DNA of 6,335 bases, from positions 1-6,335 of the forward strand of contig JAKACS010000196.1 in the NCBI GenBank assembly GCA_021821235.1, given 5' to 3'. Of this stretch, positions 6,053 to 6,335 are shown in pieces. Source of the DNA: Bacillota bacterium (GTDB lineage: Bacteria; Bacillota; Bacilli; Bacillales_B; DSM-18226). The notes under the pieces are model-generated. The model had not been told where the DNA came from. It made no database searches and saw only the letters and a program-made list of their open reading frames with translations. Within the stretch, counting starts at the first letter, position 1. The number at the start of each line of letters is the position of its first letter. A program made the position numbers and the translations under genes.

Positions 6053-6068
6053 ATTATTTTAAAATAAT
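6053..6068. repeat. Perfect 16-bp AT palindrome upstream of the truncated methyltransferase gene
   Basis: ATTATTTT followed by AAAATAAT is an exact inverted repeat with no spacer. It lies 22 bases before the TTG start of the broken yxjG-like gene, where that gene's -10 region or an operator could be. Base composition is entirely A/T, so chance is a real alternative. It does not match Fur, PerR or Zur boxes closely. Confidence 0.35.
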
Positions 6069-6090
6069 GAGATAGAAAGAAGGGTAAATA

Positions 6091-6198
6091 TTGAAACAAA
6101 CTAAAAAGTCTTTCTGCCATTCCGATCAAGTTGGAAGTTTGCTTCGTTCTGAAGCTACTAAACAAGCACGTTTGCAAAAAGCAGCGAGAGAAATTTCG
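6091..6198 (+). pseudogene. 5' remnant of a YxjG/MetE-like cobalamin-independent methyltransferase gene
   Basis: A TTG start at 6091 follows GAAGGG by six bases. The first 36 codons resemble the N-terminus of the YxjG/YxjH family (related to the C-terminal half of MetE): HSDQVGSLLR at about 10-19, then KQARLQKAAREIS. The family core motif is usually (H/D)xVGSxLRPE with about 370 residues in all. After about 6198 the similarity stops, and the frame enters transposon DNA and hits TAA at 6208-6210. Intact members are cytoplasmic zinc enzymes thought to methylate homocysteine or a similar thiol. This copy lacks the catalytic barrel and cannot work. In B. subtilis yxjG and yxjH have SAM riboswitches, and none is visible in the short leader here. 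Confidence 0.72.
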
Positions 6199-6335
6199 GG
6201 TTCATCATAAACAAAGGAGAAATCAACCAGTTCGTTAAGTTTACGCAAAAGATTATCTTTTGGAACAACTAAATCATAAATACCCATATAAGGACTAAAA
6301 ATCATTGATTGTTGATTTTGTATCATAGTACCCAC
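6199..6335 (-). mobile_element. IS1182-family insertion sequence fragment (5' end of transposase)
   Basis: The minus strand from the ATG at 6326 encodes MIQNQQSMIFSPYMGIYDL and continues through VVPKDNLLRKLNELVDFSF to VYDE, the characteristic N-terminus of IS1182-type transposases. Similarity ends after residue 42 at about 6201. The frame then continues as antisense of the methyltransferase remnant to a TGA at 6128-6126. The full enzyme has several hundred residues, so the DDE catalytic core is missing and this copy is dead. The element's promoter and terminal inverted repeat would lie right of the window. The transposase gene points towards the break, so the missing part was lost at the junction. 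This is not a simple insertion boundary. Confidence 0.82.

Noticed and set aside
1..6335. A novel defence, toxin-antitoxin, CRISPR or biosynthetic system
   Set aside because: No repeat array, nuclease, toxin pair or biosynthetic enzyme was seen. The multi-gene unit present is the known des-desK-desR membrane thermosensor system.

Overview
The window looks like chromosomal DNA of an endospore-forming Bacillaceae member. The evidence is low-to-moderate GC, strong GGAGG-type ribosome binding sites, a Spo0E-family sporulation phosphatase, and a desaturase/thermosensor locus with the same gene order as Bacillus subtilis des-desK-desR and proteins very close to it. The species cannot be named from this window.

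Layout. Positions 1-400 (minus) carry the first two thirds of a CoA-pyrophosphatase-type Nudix hydrolase that runs off the left edge. Positions 504-1229 (minus) encode a secreted NodB-type polysaccharide deacetylase. Just upstream of it on the same strand (1296-1439) is an unrecognised 47-residue protein with an excellent ribosome binding site. The short plus-strand gene at 1697-1861 is a 54-residue Spo0E-family aspartyl-phosphate phosphatase. At 2050-2964 (plus) is a ten-helix EamA/DMT transporter, convergent with the des locus.

The core of the window is the minus-strand cold-response locus: des (5905-4874, membrane acyl-lipid desaturase), desK (4745-3612, membrane thermosensor histidine kinase) and desR (3612-3013, NarL-type response regulator). 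desK and desR overlap by one base. des has a good -10 but a poor -35, with two identical TGTCATGT boxes one period of 23 bp apart upstream, which are the likely DesR operator. An intrinsic terminator and a separate sigma-A-like promoter lie between des and desK. In the B. subtilis model, cooling makes the membrane more ordered, DesK phosphorylates DesR, DesR-P activates des, and the new double bonds restore fluidity and switch the kinase to a phosphatase. Every component needed for that loop is visible here.

The right edge (6091-6335) is genome debris. A 36-codon 5' fragment of a YxjG/MetE-like methyltransferase gene (plus) meets head-on a 42-codon 5' fragment of an IS1182-family transposase gene (minus), with the junction at about 6198-6201.

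No convincing new system was found. The points most worth checking are the predicted DesR operator, the altered N-terminal sensor residues of DesK, the terminator-like hairpin in the Nudix leader, the 47-residue orphan protein, and the deletion junction at the right edge.
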